Shown here: positions 1 through 9,238 of the stretch, one piece after another
How positions within the stretch are numbered: the stretch's first letter is position 1
How the letters are laid out: each line of letters starts with the position of its first letter
Assembly: GCA_963847735.1 (NCBI GenBank)
Contig: CAWKAV010000029.1
Span: 222,170 to 286,169 of the forward strand
Direction: 5' to 3'
DNA from: CAWKAV01 sp963847735
GTDB taxonomy: Bacteria; Desulfobacterota; Desulfuromonadia; Desulfuromonadales; BM103
DNA: 64,000 nucleotides
Position numbers and translations under genes: made by a program
Notes under the pieces: model-generated
The model's input: the letters and a program-made list of their open reading frames with translations, nothing else
The model's database searches: none
Told to the model about the DNA's origin: nothing

Positions 1-130
1 TTGCCTGCAAGTCCAGAGTGAAGGATCATGATTCTGCATTTACAGTCACTTCCAGGGGGAATCCTTACTTTTCAACAATAATCGCTCTACAATATACCAA
101 TAGTTATAGATTATTCAACCTTTCGATAAA

Positions 131-502
131 TTGTTCCTAGAAATAAATGGACTAAAATGGAGACCTCATAAGGAAAAGATTGTGAATCTTACTGATGACA
201 TCCTGAACGGTCGCGACACCATTATTGATTTCGATCTCAGCGAGGAGGCACTCCGCTTCTGCGATATGTTTAATACTGGGAAAGATTTCTTATTGGACAA
301 CGTCACTATTAGTGCTGATTCGTCAATCAACTCTGATGTCACCCTGACTACGGATACCGGCATGTCAATCACAATCGCAGGCATCAACGTGGATTCAGGG
401 TCCGGTGGCCCATTCGACGGCTATACCAACTTGGGTGACTTCCTCGCAGACAATCCCGCCGCCATCAATAACGAATTCAACCCAGACAACCTCAGCACCT
501 GA
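131..502 (+). CDS. hypothetical acidic protein
   Basis: I do not recognise this protein. It would begin at a TTG codon because no in-frame ATG occurs until about residue 45; no clear ribosome binding site precedes the TTG, and in-frame stops lie just upstream. The 123 residues are acidic and rich in Asp, Asn, Thr and Ser, with no membrane segment, signal peptide or cysteine cluster. The second half (SADSSINSDVTL, then a Gly/Ser patch and a DFLADNPAA stretch) looks like an exported or surface protein tail. A strong hairpin terminator follows within about 25 nt, which supports it being the end of a real transcript. It could be the 3' remnant of a longer gene cut or shifted upstream. Confidence 0.35.
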   Translation: MFLEINGLKWRPHKEKIVNLTDDILNGRDTIIDFDLSEEALRFCDMFNTGKDFLLDNVTISADSSINSDVTLTTDTGMSITIAGINVDSGSGGPFDGYTNLGDFLADNPAAINNEFNPDNLST

Positions 503-525
503 TCCGGGGGTAGCATCAAATTCAT

Positions 526-547
526 GGGGCGGCCTTTCGGTCGCCCC
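526..547 (+). terminator. intrinsic terminator after the 123-aa gene
   Basis: A 9-bp GC-rich stem (GGGGCGGCC against GGTCGCCCC, one G-U pair) with a short loop is followed by TTAACTTTTGCGTTTTT. It sits 24 nt after the stop codon of the upstream plus-strand gene and between that gene and the convergent DUF4139 gene. Confidence 0.6.
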
Positions 548-595
548 TTAACTTTTGCGTTTTTCCCCCACGCGTTATGCGCCGCCAGCATTCAT

Positions 596-2039
596 CTAGT
601 ACTGAACCTCCACCCGGTACGTCAGCACCGACTCACCCTTGGCCGGCACGGCAATCTTCCAAAGCGCTGTATCAGAGGAAGCTTTGACATGCTTGTGGCT
701 CTCACTGAGCACACGCCAATCACCAGGAACGGGTTCAGCAACGGTCACGACGACTTCTTCATCCTTGGCATTTTTCAGCCTGATCTCGTAGGCACTCTCA
801 AAACGATAATTGTGGCTGCTGTCACCACCCAGCTTACGGAAATCAATCTGCTTGCGGTCGGCGGTTACATCAAAGGCATCGCCCAGCTTAAGGCGGACCG
901 TTTCATTCTCGGGGGTGTGATCGATGCGGTCTTCGCCAACAAACTGTGGACGGCCCTGTTTGTCCTGCTTGTAGACCCGCACGATTCCTTTCGGCAGCGG
1001 CAGGCCGAGTTTCTGCTGCTTGCGGTTGTTAAATTCAACAAAGACGCCGATTTTGAGCTTCTGCCCCAGGTCGCCCTGCTGGGCACGATAGTAGTAGGGG
1101 TTGCCTTGCAGACGGAATTCCTTGTTCACCGAGACACCTGCGGCGTTGAGTAGCGAGACCTGCTTGGTCTGATTGTCGCGGATCGTCGTTGGTCTCTGCA
1201 GGGTGTAGAGGTGATACTCAAAGAGACTTTCTTCACTCATCTGCGGGGCCGCCGCCTTGGCCATGGTCGCCTCCATCATCACATCGCGACGATAGTTCAT
1301 TTCATCACGGACGCGATTGACATCTCCGGCCACCAGTTGCAGCAGGACGTTATGATAGGTCGTACCACTCTGGTTGGTCAAAGTGACCCATCCCGACAGG
1401 TCCAGTTCCGTATCTGCCTGATTCAACTCCGCAACATAGTCAGCTCGCCAGCCGAGACCAGCGGTCAGGTAGCTGAGTTCCGTGGTCTGTGGCCCGGCCT
1501 GAGCATTATCGAGGGAAATCACCAGGGTCGGACGATCACGCAAATTCTCCGGCACATCGGGAAAGACCAGCCGTCCCGGCACCCCTGTCTCAATCCGATC
1601 AGCGATTTTCAGGACCACGCCATCATTGGCTGCCAGAACCCGTGCCGTTTCGATAACTTTCTTCGCCTGTTTGCGGATGGGTGCGCACCAGTTTGACCTC
1701 TTTACCGACGTACTTTTCCAGCAGTTTGCCTGGAGTCAACAGGTCGAAATCGAAGTTCTGTTCCAGGATAGTCAATCCGCCCGGCCGGGTCAGGCTGCGC
1801 AGCAGAGCCGTTTCCGGACGAATCCGGGCGCTCACCTCGCGCAGGGCGAGATCCACGTTCCCTCTTGGCAGATCCACCTTTCGTTGATCACGCACCAACG
1901 CAAGATCCTCGTTGTAGATGGTCACAGCCACTTCCTGCTGATCCTCCAGGGTGCTGACGATTTCAGTGGCACCGACCGGGATCCCGGCCGTAAAAACAAA
2001 CATGACTGTAATGACAAAGGACAGGATCAATCTGAACAT
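596..2039 (-). CDS. DUF4139 domain protein, exported, split by a frameshift
   Basis: The first 138 codons (from 2039) start with a signal peptide (MFRLILSFVITVMFVFTAG) and run into a false stop. The remaining 340 residues continue in another frame from about 1658. Removing one base from the AAA run (plus strand TTT at 1658-1660) restores a continuous protein of about 480 residues reading TGEE-VIETARVLAANDGVVLKIADR across the join. The second half matches the DUF4139 family, seen in the line LTAGLGWRADYVAELN. Family members are periplasmic or secreted beta-rich proteins of unknown function, in some bacteria linked to mucoidy (MuiA). A good ribosome site (AGGGGAGATGATTC) precedes the ATG. The gene lies downstream of uvrD on the same strand. 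The break is probably a sequencing indel. Confidence 0.75.
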
Positions 2040-2192
2040 GAATCATCTCCCCTAATGGTTATGAAAGTGACCACGAAGTCGCAAGGGCGCGAAGAGAATC
2101 AAATGGAAGGCGGAAAGAACCCTGGTGGCTTCGTGTCCTGGTGGCAGATTAATGCTTAACAGATTTTAGAAAAATTGCCAGCGTGTTGACAT

Positions 2193-4387
2193 TCAGGCAG
2201 GCTCAAGACCAGCGAACTTGACGAGGAGTTTTTTCGGACCAAAGCGATGAAAATAAATGGTGACCTTCTGGTTATCGCCCTGCCCTTCAAGACGGCGAAC
2301 GGTGCCGACACCGAATTTGATATGCCGCACCTGCAGGCCGATTCGCAGCCCTTCTTCGGCATCCGGGACAATCCGCACTTCGTCGTCATCGATAAAGGGA
2401 TCTTCGTCGGAAAAGTCCGGTTCAACCTGGCCGAAGAGTGATGCCAGGTTGTGACCGGCCAATTTGTGCAGGCCACTCGAAACAGGCCGATGGAGAAGGT
2501 TTGCAGGGACTTCACCCAGGAAGCGGCTGGGTGGATTGAACTGATAGTCGCCAAAGATACGCCGCCGCCGGGCATGGGTCAGGTACAGTTTGTCCATGGC
2601 GCGGGTCATTCCCACGTAACAGAGTCTCCGCTCCTCTTCAAGCTCTTCCAGGCCATTTGCAGAGCGGCTGTGCGGGAAAAGGCCTTCTTCCATACCGACC
2701 ATGAACACCACCGGGAACTCGAGACCCTTGGCAGCATGCAGCGTCATCAGGGTCACCCGGTCGAGGCTCGGGTCGTACGAGTCAACATCGGTGATCAGGG
2801 CCACCTGTTCCAGGTATTCCTCCAGGGTCCCTTCGCTGCCGAAATGCTCTTCCATGCCAGCCAGCAACTGTTCCAGGTTGTCCAGCCGGTTGCGGGCCTC
2901 CTCGGTGCGTTCTGCGCGCAGTTGCGGACCATAGCCGATCTCTTCAATCAGTTCTGAAGTCAACTGAGGATAGGGCGTCTCGCTGGCGCGCTGCCTGAAA
3001 TCATCCATCAGATCGGCAAAAGCTTTGACCTTGGCCGCGGCCGCACCTTTTAGAGCGCCACGTTCCAGGGCCCGGCGACAGGCTGGCAGGAAACCGCCTG
3101 ATTCCGTTTCGAAGGGCGCAATTTTGTCGACAGTCACCGCGCCGATGCCGCGCGCCGGGACATTGATAATGCGTCGGGCCGAAACAGAATCGGCCGGATT
3201 GCTGAGAATCCTCAGGTAGGCCAGGATGTCCTTGACCTCCATGCGCGAGTAGAACTTCAAGCCGCCGAACATCACGTAGGGAATCCGCTCGCTGCGCAAC
3301 GCCTCCTCAATCACCCGGGACTGGGCATTGGTGCGATAAAAGACCGCGATATCACGCAGGTGTCGGTTATTGCGTTTCAGACGACTGATTTCACTGGCAA
3401 GGTAACGACCTTCCTCGAGATCATCCGGGAGGGTTTCGAGGGTCACGCCTTCTCCGGCGTCCTTCTCGGTCCAGAGCTTCTTCACCTTGCGGCCTGACAT
3501 TATGGGCGACCACGGCACCGGCGGCATCGAGAATCGTACTGGTCGAGCGATAATTCTGCTCCAGCCTGATCGTCTCACAGCCGGGATAGTCACGTTCAAA
3601 ACCAAGGATGTTGCCGACTTCCGCACCACGCCAGCGATAGATCGACTGGTCGTCGTCACCAACCACACAGAGGTTGCCATGCCCGGAAGCGAGCAGATGG
3701 ACCAGTCGATACTGAACCTGGTTGGTATCCTGAAATTCGTCGACCAGAATGTAATGAAATCGCTGACGATACTTTTCAAGGACGGTGGGATGATCTTCGA
3801 GCAAGCCGGACCGTCTGCATCAGAAGATCATTAAAATCAAGAGCATTGGCCTGCTTCAGACGCTCCTGGTAAAGAGCATAGATACGGGTGATCTGTTCGG
3901 TGTGGTAATCTCCGTCATCAAGCTGGTCGGGCCAGAGCCCGCGGTTCTTGGCGCGATCAATGGCCGCAGCGACAGCCTTCGCCTTCAAGGTCTTCTCGTC
4001 AATGCCGAGTTCCCGCAAAATGGTTTTAAGCAGGCGCTCCTGATCCTGATCATCATAAATGGAGAAGTTGCGGCCGAAGCCGAGGGCGGCGATCTCCTGA
4101 CGCAAAATACGCACACACATCGAATGAAAGGTGCTGACCCATAAGCCCTTGATATCACCGAGCAGCCCTTCCAGCCGTGTCCTCATCTCGCCGGCGGCCT
4201 TGTTGGTAAAGGTTACGGCCAGGATCTGCCAGGGATCGACCTTGTACTTCTGGATCAGCCAGGCGATACGGTGCGTTAAGGCACGGGTCTTGCCGGAACC
4301 GGCTCCGGCCAGCAGCAGCAACGGCCCGGTATCGTGCTGCACTGCCAACTGCTGCATCGGATTGAGTTGGGCCAACAGATCCGCCAC
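2193..4387 (-). CDS. uvrD: ATP-dependent DNA helicase UvrD/PcrA, frameshifted
   Basis: Superfamily 1A 3'-5' helicase used in nucleotide excision and mismatch repair. In order I see the Q-motif region (LNPMQQLAV), Walker A GAGSGKTRAL, DExx box VDEFQDTN, motif III GDDDQSIYRWRGA, QNYRS, motif V TLHAAKGLEFPVVFMVG, motif VI VGMTRA and a C-terminal KVTIYFHRFGPKKLL tail. These lie in three frames. One extra base near 3803-3804 (CTTGCTC for CTGCTC) and one near 3495 (GTCAGGCC for GTCGGCC) would restore about 730 residues, the usual length. The start is GTG, two bases after the TAA of the upstream clc gene, with GGAGG nine bases upstream, so the two genes are co-transcribed. Loss of such a gene is unlikely; I read the shifts as sequence errors. 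Confidence 0.9.
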
Positions 4388-4388
4388 T

Positions 4389-6185
4389 TTACCGATCCTC
4401 CAGACTGCGGCTCATCAGGGCACGATTGTAAGCGGTCACGATGTCGCGGCGGGAGATGATGCCGATCAACTGGCGGTGGGTCACCCGGTCAACCACCGGC
4501 AGCTGTTCGATATTACGATAACCGATCTTGCGCATGGTCTGATCAAGATCCTCATCGGCGTGGGCGGTAATAACGTCAGTCGTCGCCAGCTCCTTTACGA
4601 CCACCAGGTTCATCAGATCGCGTTCGAAAACCACCCCCATGAAGTCCTGCACCGAGATGATCCCGGTGAGTTCCCCCTGCGCGTTAATCAGCGGGAAATT
4701 GGTGTGCTGGGTCTTCTCAATAAAGCGGGCAAACTGTCCGAGCGTCATATGTTCCGGTATGGTCTCCACCTCACGCACCATGACATCGCCAACCTGCAGC
4801 GACTTCATGATATTGCGCTCCTTGCCTGCCTCCAGATCGATGCCGGCGCGAGAGAGTTCCACCGTTTCCAGGCTATCCTTCTTGAAATGCCGGGCGATCG
4901 AGGTGCCGATGACACAGGTTAACATGATCGGCACGATGACCTCGTAGCTGTCGGTGATCTCAAACAGTAAAAAGATCGACGTCATCGGCGCATGGGTCGC
5001 CGCCGAAAGGAAGGCGCCCATACCGACCAGAGCATAAGCTCCGGGAGCAATAGAGGCCTGCGGGAAAAGCTTGACGGCAATATGACCGAAGGCGCCGCCA
5101 GCTACCGCACCGAGGTAGAGGCACGGAGCGAACAGGCCTCCGGGCATACCTGAACCGAGGGTGATTGAGGTCGCCACAGCTTTGACCAGCACCAGCGCCG
5201 CCAGCAGATACCAGGTCTGATTACCTTGTAGAACCGATTCCATGAAATCGTAGCCGTTACCAAACACCTGGGGGAAGCCAAAACCGATCAGACCGACCAG
5301 CAGCCCACCCAGCAGTGGTTTGGCAAGTTTCGGGATCTTCAGAGCCTCAAAGCGATCCTTGATACGGAAGTGCGTGTCGATAAAGAGCGTAGCCAGGATG
5401 CCGATCAGCAGACCGAGCAACACGTAGAGCAACAGCTCCCAATAGCTGTGAACCAGATAAGCCGGTGCAAAGAGTTCAGGAGTGTTGCCGAGCATGGCAC
5501 GAGAGACAACTGTCGCCATGCCGCTGGCAATAACAATTGATGTAAAACTGGAGAGTTCAAAAGCAGAGAGCAGGACGATTTCCTGAGCGAAGAAGACTCC
5601 GGCAATAGGAGCATTAAAAGTAGCCGCCACGCCAGCGGCAGCACCACAGGCAACCAGAACTTTGAGACGATCACCACTCATTTTAAAGAGTTGACCGAAC
5701 TGGGAGCCGATCGCGCCGCCGATCATGGCGATCGGACCCTCCTGCCCGGCAGAGCCGCCAGCGCCAAGAGTAATTGCCGATCCAAAGCCGCGTGTAAAGA
5801 TCGGTCTCAGTTGGAGCTTGGCCCCGCGCAGGTTAACCCTCTCGAGAAATCCGGAAAACCCTCCCTTGAGATCCTTGCCAAACCAGTACCACAGGGGAAT
5901 AACCAGCAAGCCGCCAACAACCGGGCAGAGGACAACGGCCAACCGGGCCGGACTCCACTCTTCCATGGAGTACCCGAATAGCCGCGCACTCTGCTCGAAA
6001 ATCCCCCAGTGAACGAATTCGATTGTCTTGCGGAAAGCGTAGTTACCCAGACCGCCAAGCAAGCCGATAAGGACGGCCAGAATGATCAAAAAGGTGTTTT
6101 CGCTGAGACGGAGACTGTTTTGCAGAGTCTCCAGCAAATGCCGCAGACGTTCCGGGATCACGCTATTTTTCAGGTCATGCATCAT
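4389..6185 (-). CDS. ClC-type chloride channel/transporter with two CBS domains
   Basis: Integral membrane protein of 598 residues. Residues 1 to about 440 form the ClC fold, with the anion-filter motifs GSAGQEGP (gating Glu kept, equivalent to GREGP of E. coli ClcA), FNAPIAGVFFAQE and GSGMPGGLFAP. Residues about 465-590 are a tandem CBS pair (VGDVMVREVETIPEH and ELATTDVITAHADEDL) that usually binds adenine nucleotides. In E. coli ClcA the internal proton glutamate is the second Glu of IEEM; here the aligned residues are QEI, so that Glu appears to be Ile, as in true channels. It may therefore conduct chloride without proton exchange. It is the first gene of a pair with uvrD (2 nt apart). No clear promoter seen in the 206-nt gap upstream. 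Confidence 0.9.
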   Translation of the reverse strand: MMHDLKNSVIPERLRHLLETLQNSLRLSENTFLIILAVLIGLLGGLGNYAFRKTIEFVHWGIFEQSARLFGYSMEEWSPARLAVVLCPVVGGLLVIPLWYWFGKDLKGGFSGFLERVNLRGAKLQLRPIFTRGFGSAITLGAGGSAGQEGPIAMIGGAIGSQFGQLFKMSGDRLKVLVACGAAAGVAATFNAPIAGVFFAQEIVLLSAFELSSFTSIVIASGMATVVSRAMLGNTPELFAPAYLVHSYWELLLYVLLGLLIGILATLFIDTHFRIKDRFEALKIPKLAKPLLGGLLVGLIGFGFPQVFGNGYDFMESVLQGNQTWYLLAALVLVKAVATSITLGSGMPGGLFAPCLYLGAVAGGAFGHIAVKLFPQASIAPGAYALVGMGAFLSAATHAPMTSIFLLFEITDSYEVIVPIMLTCVIGTSIARHFKKDSLETVELSRAGIDLEAGKERNIMKSLQVGDVMVREVETIPEHMTLGQFARFIEKTQHTNFPLINAQGELTGIISVQDFMGVVFERDLMNLVVVKELATTDVITAHADEDLDQTMRKIGYRNIEQLPVVDRVTHRQLIGIISRRDIVTAYNRALMSRSLEDR

Positions 6186-6391
6186 GAGTATTTAATCTTC
6201 CGGGACAAGGGCCTGAATCATAAAACTTTCAGCCCCGGCCTGCAACCCGTAATTATCCCTGGCAAATCAGCCAGCGGGTCATAATGGCTTCAGATTTTCC
6301 CAGCATAACCTCTACAGATCAACTCACCAGGAACTCAAGAACGCTCGACCGCATATTCGTGCACTCAATTCATCTTCGCGGCAAACACTCT

Positions 6392-7648
6392 TTACGCAAA
6401 ATGAGGCAGGAGGTAATGCAGATTTACAACCTTGCCGAAAACCAGGACTGCCGGGCGCTCGGCGTGACAGCTACGCTCCGGCAGCTCCTTTAAGGTCGTA
6501 ATGATCGTCTGCTGGTTTGGCCGGCAAGCGTTTGAAATGATAGCCACCGGCAGATCGGCGGCGACTCCGTCCTTTAAGGCCAGAGAAGCAATATCACTGG
6601 CAAAACTCAGGCCCATCAGCACGACGGTGGTGTGATTGGGAATCCGCAGCATGGGCAGCCAATCGGTATTGAGCCGGCTGTCGGCCAGATGTGCCGACAC
6701 GATTGAGACGTTGGTCGCATAACCACGTGCCGTCAACGGTATGCCGGCAGCAGCCGGCGCAGCGCAGGCGGAGCTGATGCCGGCAATCACCTTGACCTCA
6801 ATACCCTGCCGCAACAGGAACTCGGCCTCCTCGGCTCCCCGGCCGAAAATGTAGGGATCGCCACTCTTCAGCCGGGCCACCCGCAGGCCTTGCCGGGCGT
6901 AATCAAGAATGATCCGGTTGATCTCAGCCTGCTTCAGGCTGTGCAAATTTTTCTGTTTGCCGACATAAACTTGCTTGACCCCGTCCGGGACGATATCGAG
7001 GATCTGTTGCGGGATGAGGTGGTCATAAAGGACCACATCCACCTGCTGCATGCAGTGGTAGGCCTGAAGAGTCAGCAGGCTGACATCACCAGGACCGCAA
7101 CCGATCAGAGTGACCTGTGGCAGTCGGCTCAGGGCCTGTTGACGAGTCTTTTCCGGATCGATAATGCCCTGCTGGCGCTCCTGTTGCTTTTCCCTGGCCA
7201 GTTCACCCAGATCGACCGGCAGAGTTGCCCTGATCCGGTCACGCACCACCTGGCCGAGAGTCGGACTGGCACCGTCTGTCGAAACGGCGATTTTCAACGG
7301 ACCGTAATTGAGCAAAGCCGAAAAGAAGAAATCACATTGTGCCGGGACATCAACAATGTTGACCAGTACAAAGCGCCGCTCCTTTTCTGCAAGGACCAAC
7401 TCTGCAACCCGGGGATTGCCGGTTGCGTCAATGATGATATTGAATGATTTCAGGTCGGCGGCCTCAACCTGTTTGAGAACCGGATCGACGTTCGATCCAA
7501 GAGCTTGAAGTTCAGGCAGGACTGTTTTGGCCAGTAATTTGAAGTTGATCTGATTGTCTGTGAGAACCCGGGCTTTGCGGAAAGCGACCGGACCACCACC
7601 AATCAGCAGGATCCGGGGATCTTTGAGTAAAACAGGTAAGCTGGACAC
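6392..7648 (-). CDS. cysG: siroheme synthase: precorrin-2 dehydrogenase/ferrochelatase-SUMT fusion
   Basis: Bifunctional 418-residue enzyme that turns uroporphyrinogen III into siroheme. Residues 1 to about 175 are the Rossmann-fold NAD-dependent dehydrogenase/ferrochelatase part (ILLIGGGPVAFRKARVL). Residues about 176-418 are uroporphyrinogen-III C-methyltransferase (VTLIGCGPGDVSLLTLQA, then VYVGKQKNLHS, RLKSGDPYIFGRGAEE and GIPLTARGYA). The order matches E. coli CysG, though slightly shorter. The ATDD stretch carrying the catalytic Asp of E. coli CysG reads ATGN here. It ends the transcript started by the adjacent siroheme-dependent reductase (27 nt upstream), so cofactor and apoenzyme are made together. 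The start ATG is the natural beginning of the family. Confidence 0.92.
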   Translation of the reverse strand: MSSLPVLLKDPRILLIGGGPVAFRKARVLTDNQINFKLLAKTVLPELQALGSNVDPVLKQVEAADLKSFNIIIDATGNPRVAELVLAEKERRFVLVNIVDVPAQCDFFFSALLNYGPLKIAVSTDGASPTLGQVVRDRIRATLPVDLGELAREKQQERQQGIIDPEKTRQQALSRLPQVTLIGCGPGDVSLLTLQAYHCMQQVDVVLYDHLIPQQILDIVPDGVKQVYVGKQKNLHSLKQAEINRIILDYARQGLRVARLKSGDPYIFGRGAEEAEFLLRQGIEVKVIAGISSACAAPAAAGIPLTARGYATNVSIVSAHLADSRLNTDWLPMLRIPNHTTVVLMGLSFASDIASLALKDGVAADLPVAIISNACRPNQQTIITTLKELPERSCHAERPAVLVFGKVVNLHYLLPHFA

Positions 7649-7675
7649 ATTATGTCTCTTTAGGTGCGGAACGAA

Positions 7676-8980
7676 TCATAGTAGTTGCCGTACCCGTTGA
7701 TAAAGGGCCTCAGGGGCAACCTCCCCGGCTATACAAATTCCGAGAGGTTCGCCCTCCCGCCGGTAGACATCAAAGCGGGGTTCCTTGACACCATCGTCCC
7801 TGCCGACCAGCCGGCTCGTCACGATCCCAAAATCAGCCAACTGGGGCTGGGAACAGCTGTTGCGGCAACCGGAGATTGCCCAGGTTGCTGTGTAGGCGAT
7901 GTCACCACAGGCCCGGTTAATTTCATCAATGATCCTGCCGGCTACTTCGCGGGTCGGGGCGAGCCCCATCCGGCACTCATGATTCCCCGGGCAGACCCGG
8001 AAATTGACCCTCTGTTGCGGCTGGTCAAGGTCGATCCCGGTTTTGGCAAACAGTTGTCTGACCAAAAGGGGGTCCTGATCCGCAGTCAGCGGCAGAGCAA
8101 TATTCTGATCGGCGGTCAGGACAATGAACCCGCCGGCAACCTTGCTGGCCAGGCTTGCAAGATCAGCCAGAAGAGTCGCCTTGATTTCTCCGGCAAAGAC
8201 CGGAACAGTCAAAATATTTTCATAGGTTACAGGTTGGGGCGGAGCTTCGATGCGCATGGCCATGACCGATGGTCGCCGGCCAAGTTCGTCCTGCAGCAAC
8301 TTGCGGAATTCTGTCGCACCGATCTGGTTGAGGAGAAACTTGAGCCGTTTGGGAGGCGGCGTATTGTCTTTATAGATTTTTACTATCGCTTCGATCATCG
8401 GCATCAGCCGTTGCTCGGGAACAGCTCTTTCAAGCAGGAAACCCGACTGCGGTTCACGCCCCAGGCCACCGGCGCACCAGAAGTCGAAACGGCAGGCCCC
8501 GGGTCGATCTTCGACCAGCACCAGGCCGACATCCTGGATCAGGTGGCGTGCGCCCTGGTATCCGGTCTCGATACCGACCTTAAACTTTTTTGGCAAACCT
8601 TCAAAGACTGCGTTACCCGCAAAGTGGGCATGAATTTGCCGAGCGATATTCTGTACCGTCACAAAGCCCGGAGCAAAACCCGTACTGCAGGAGATGCCCC
8701 GTACGGCACCACCGCAGGCGCCACGCGAAGTCAGTCCGACAGCCGCCAGTTGTCGAAAAACCTGCTCCAGACATTCATGTCCCAGCCAATGGAACTCGAT
8801 ACTGCCGCGACTGGTCAGATGCAGAATACCGCGGCCAAATTTTTCGGCAATGCGACAGATTGTCGCGGCCTGTTCAACGCTCAGGACCCAGGCCGGGATC
8901 CTGACCCGCAGCATCAGATGTCCGTTTTTGTCCTGCTGATAAACGCCATCGAGGCGTAATCTCTGGTAGTCGATGGTCAT
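7676..8980 (-). CDS. siroheme-dependent sulfite/nitrite reductase (ferredoxin-type)
   Basis: A 434-residue member of the nitrite/sulfite reductase family that carries out six-electron reduction of sulfite or nitrite with siroheme and a 4Fe-4S cluster. The N-terminal ferredoxin-like half-domain contains HLTSRGSIEFHW; the cluster/siroheme Cys ligands are the CPGNHEC (C-x5-C) and GCRNSC (C-x3-C) motifs in the last third. It is a compact version lacking extra ferredoxin or flavin domains. The neighbour cysG makes its siroheme. No sulfate-activation or nitrate genes are in view, so substrate cannot be decided; assimilatory sulfite reduction is my first guess, nitrite reduction the alternative. The ATG at 8980 begins MTIDYQRLRLDG. 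Confidence 0.85.
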   Translation of the reverse strand: MTIDYQRLRLDGVYQQDKNGHLMLRVRIPAWVLSVEQAATICRIAEKFGRGILHLTSRGSIEFHWLGHECLEQVFRQLAAVGLTSRGACGGAVRGISCSTGFAPGFVTVQNIARQIHAHFAGNAVFEGLPKKFKVGIETGYQGARHLIQDVGLVLVEDRPGACRFDFWCAGGLGREPQSGFLLERAVPEQRLMPMIEAIVKIYKDNTPPPKRLKFLLNQIGATEFRKLLQDELGRRPSVMAMRIEAPPQPVTYENILTVPVFAGEIKATLLADLASLASKVAGGFIVLTADQNIALPLTADQDPLLVRQLFAKTGIDLDQPQQRVNFRVCPGNHECRMGLAPTREVAGRIIDEINRACGDIAYTATWAISGCRNSCSQPQLADFGIVTSRLVGRDDGVKEPRFDVYRREGEPLGICIAGEVAPEALYQRVRQLL

Positions 8981-9104
8981 GGATAATTCTGACGGTTGGT
9001 TGCGATCATGCTGCCGATTCTATACCATGGGACAGCCCGGGCTTAACAAAAAAACATCGCACCATTTGCTGCGCCTGCTCCCCTGGATTTATTAGCAAAG
9101 CACC

Positions 9105-9148
9105 CACAGAAGCGCCCCCTGGATTTTTATTCAGGGGGCGCTTCTGTG
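9105..9148 (-). terminator. hairpin between glmS and the sulfite/nitrite reductase gene
   Basis: Perfect 17-bp inverted repeat (9105-9121 and 9132-9148) with a 10-nt AT-rich loop. It lies about 90 nt after the glmS stop on the minus strand. The minus-strand tail is only moderately T-rich (GGTGCTTTGC), while the plus-strand tail is T-rich, so it could work in either direction. A second copy of the CCCTGGATTTATTA loop segment lies at about 9080. Confidence 0.65.
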
Positions 9149-9238
9149 TTTCACACTTATTTTTTTATTTGCCAACTATTTTTTCTGTTTGCCAACTTTA
9201 TTTTCATAGCTCATGACGCCGGTCAGATCATGACCGGG

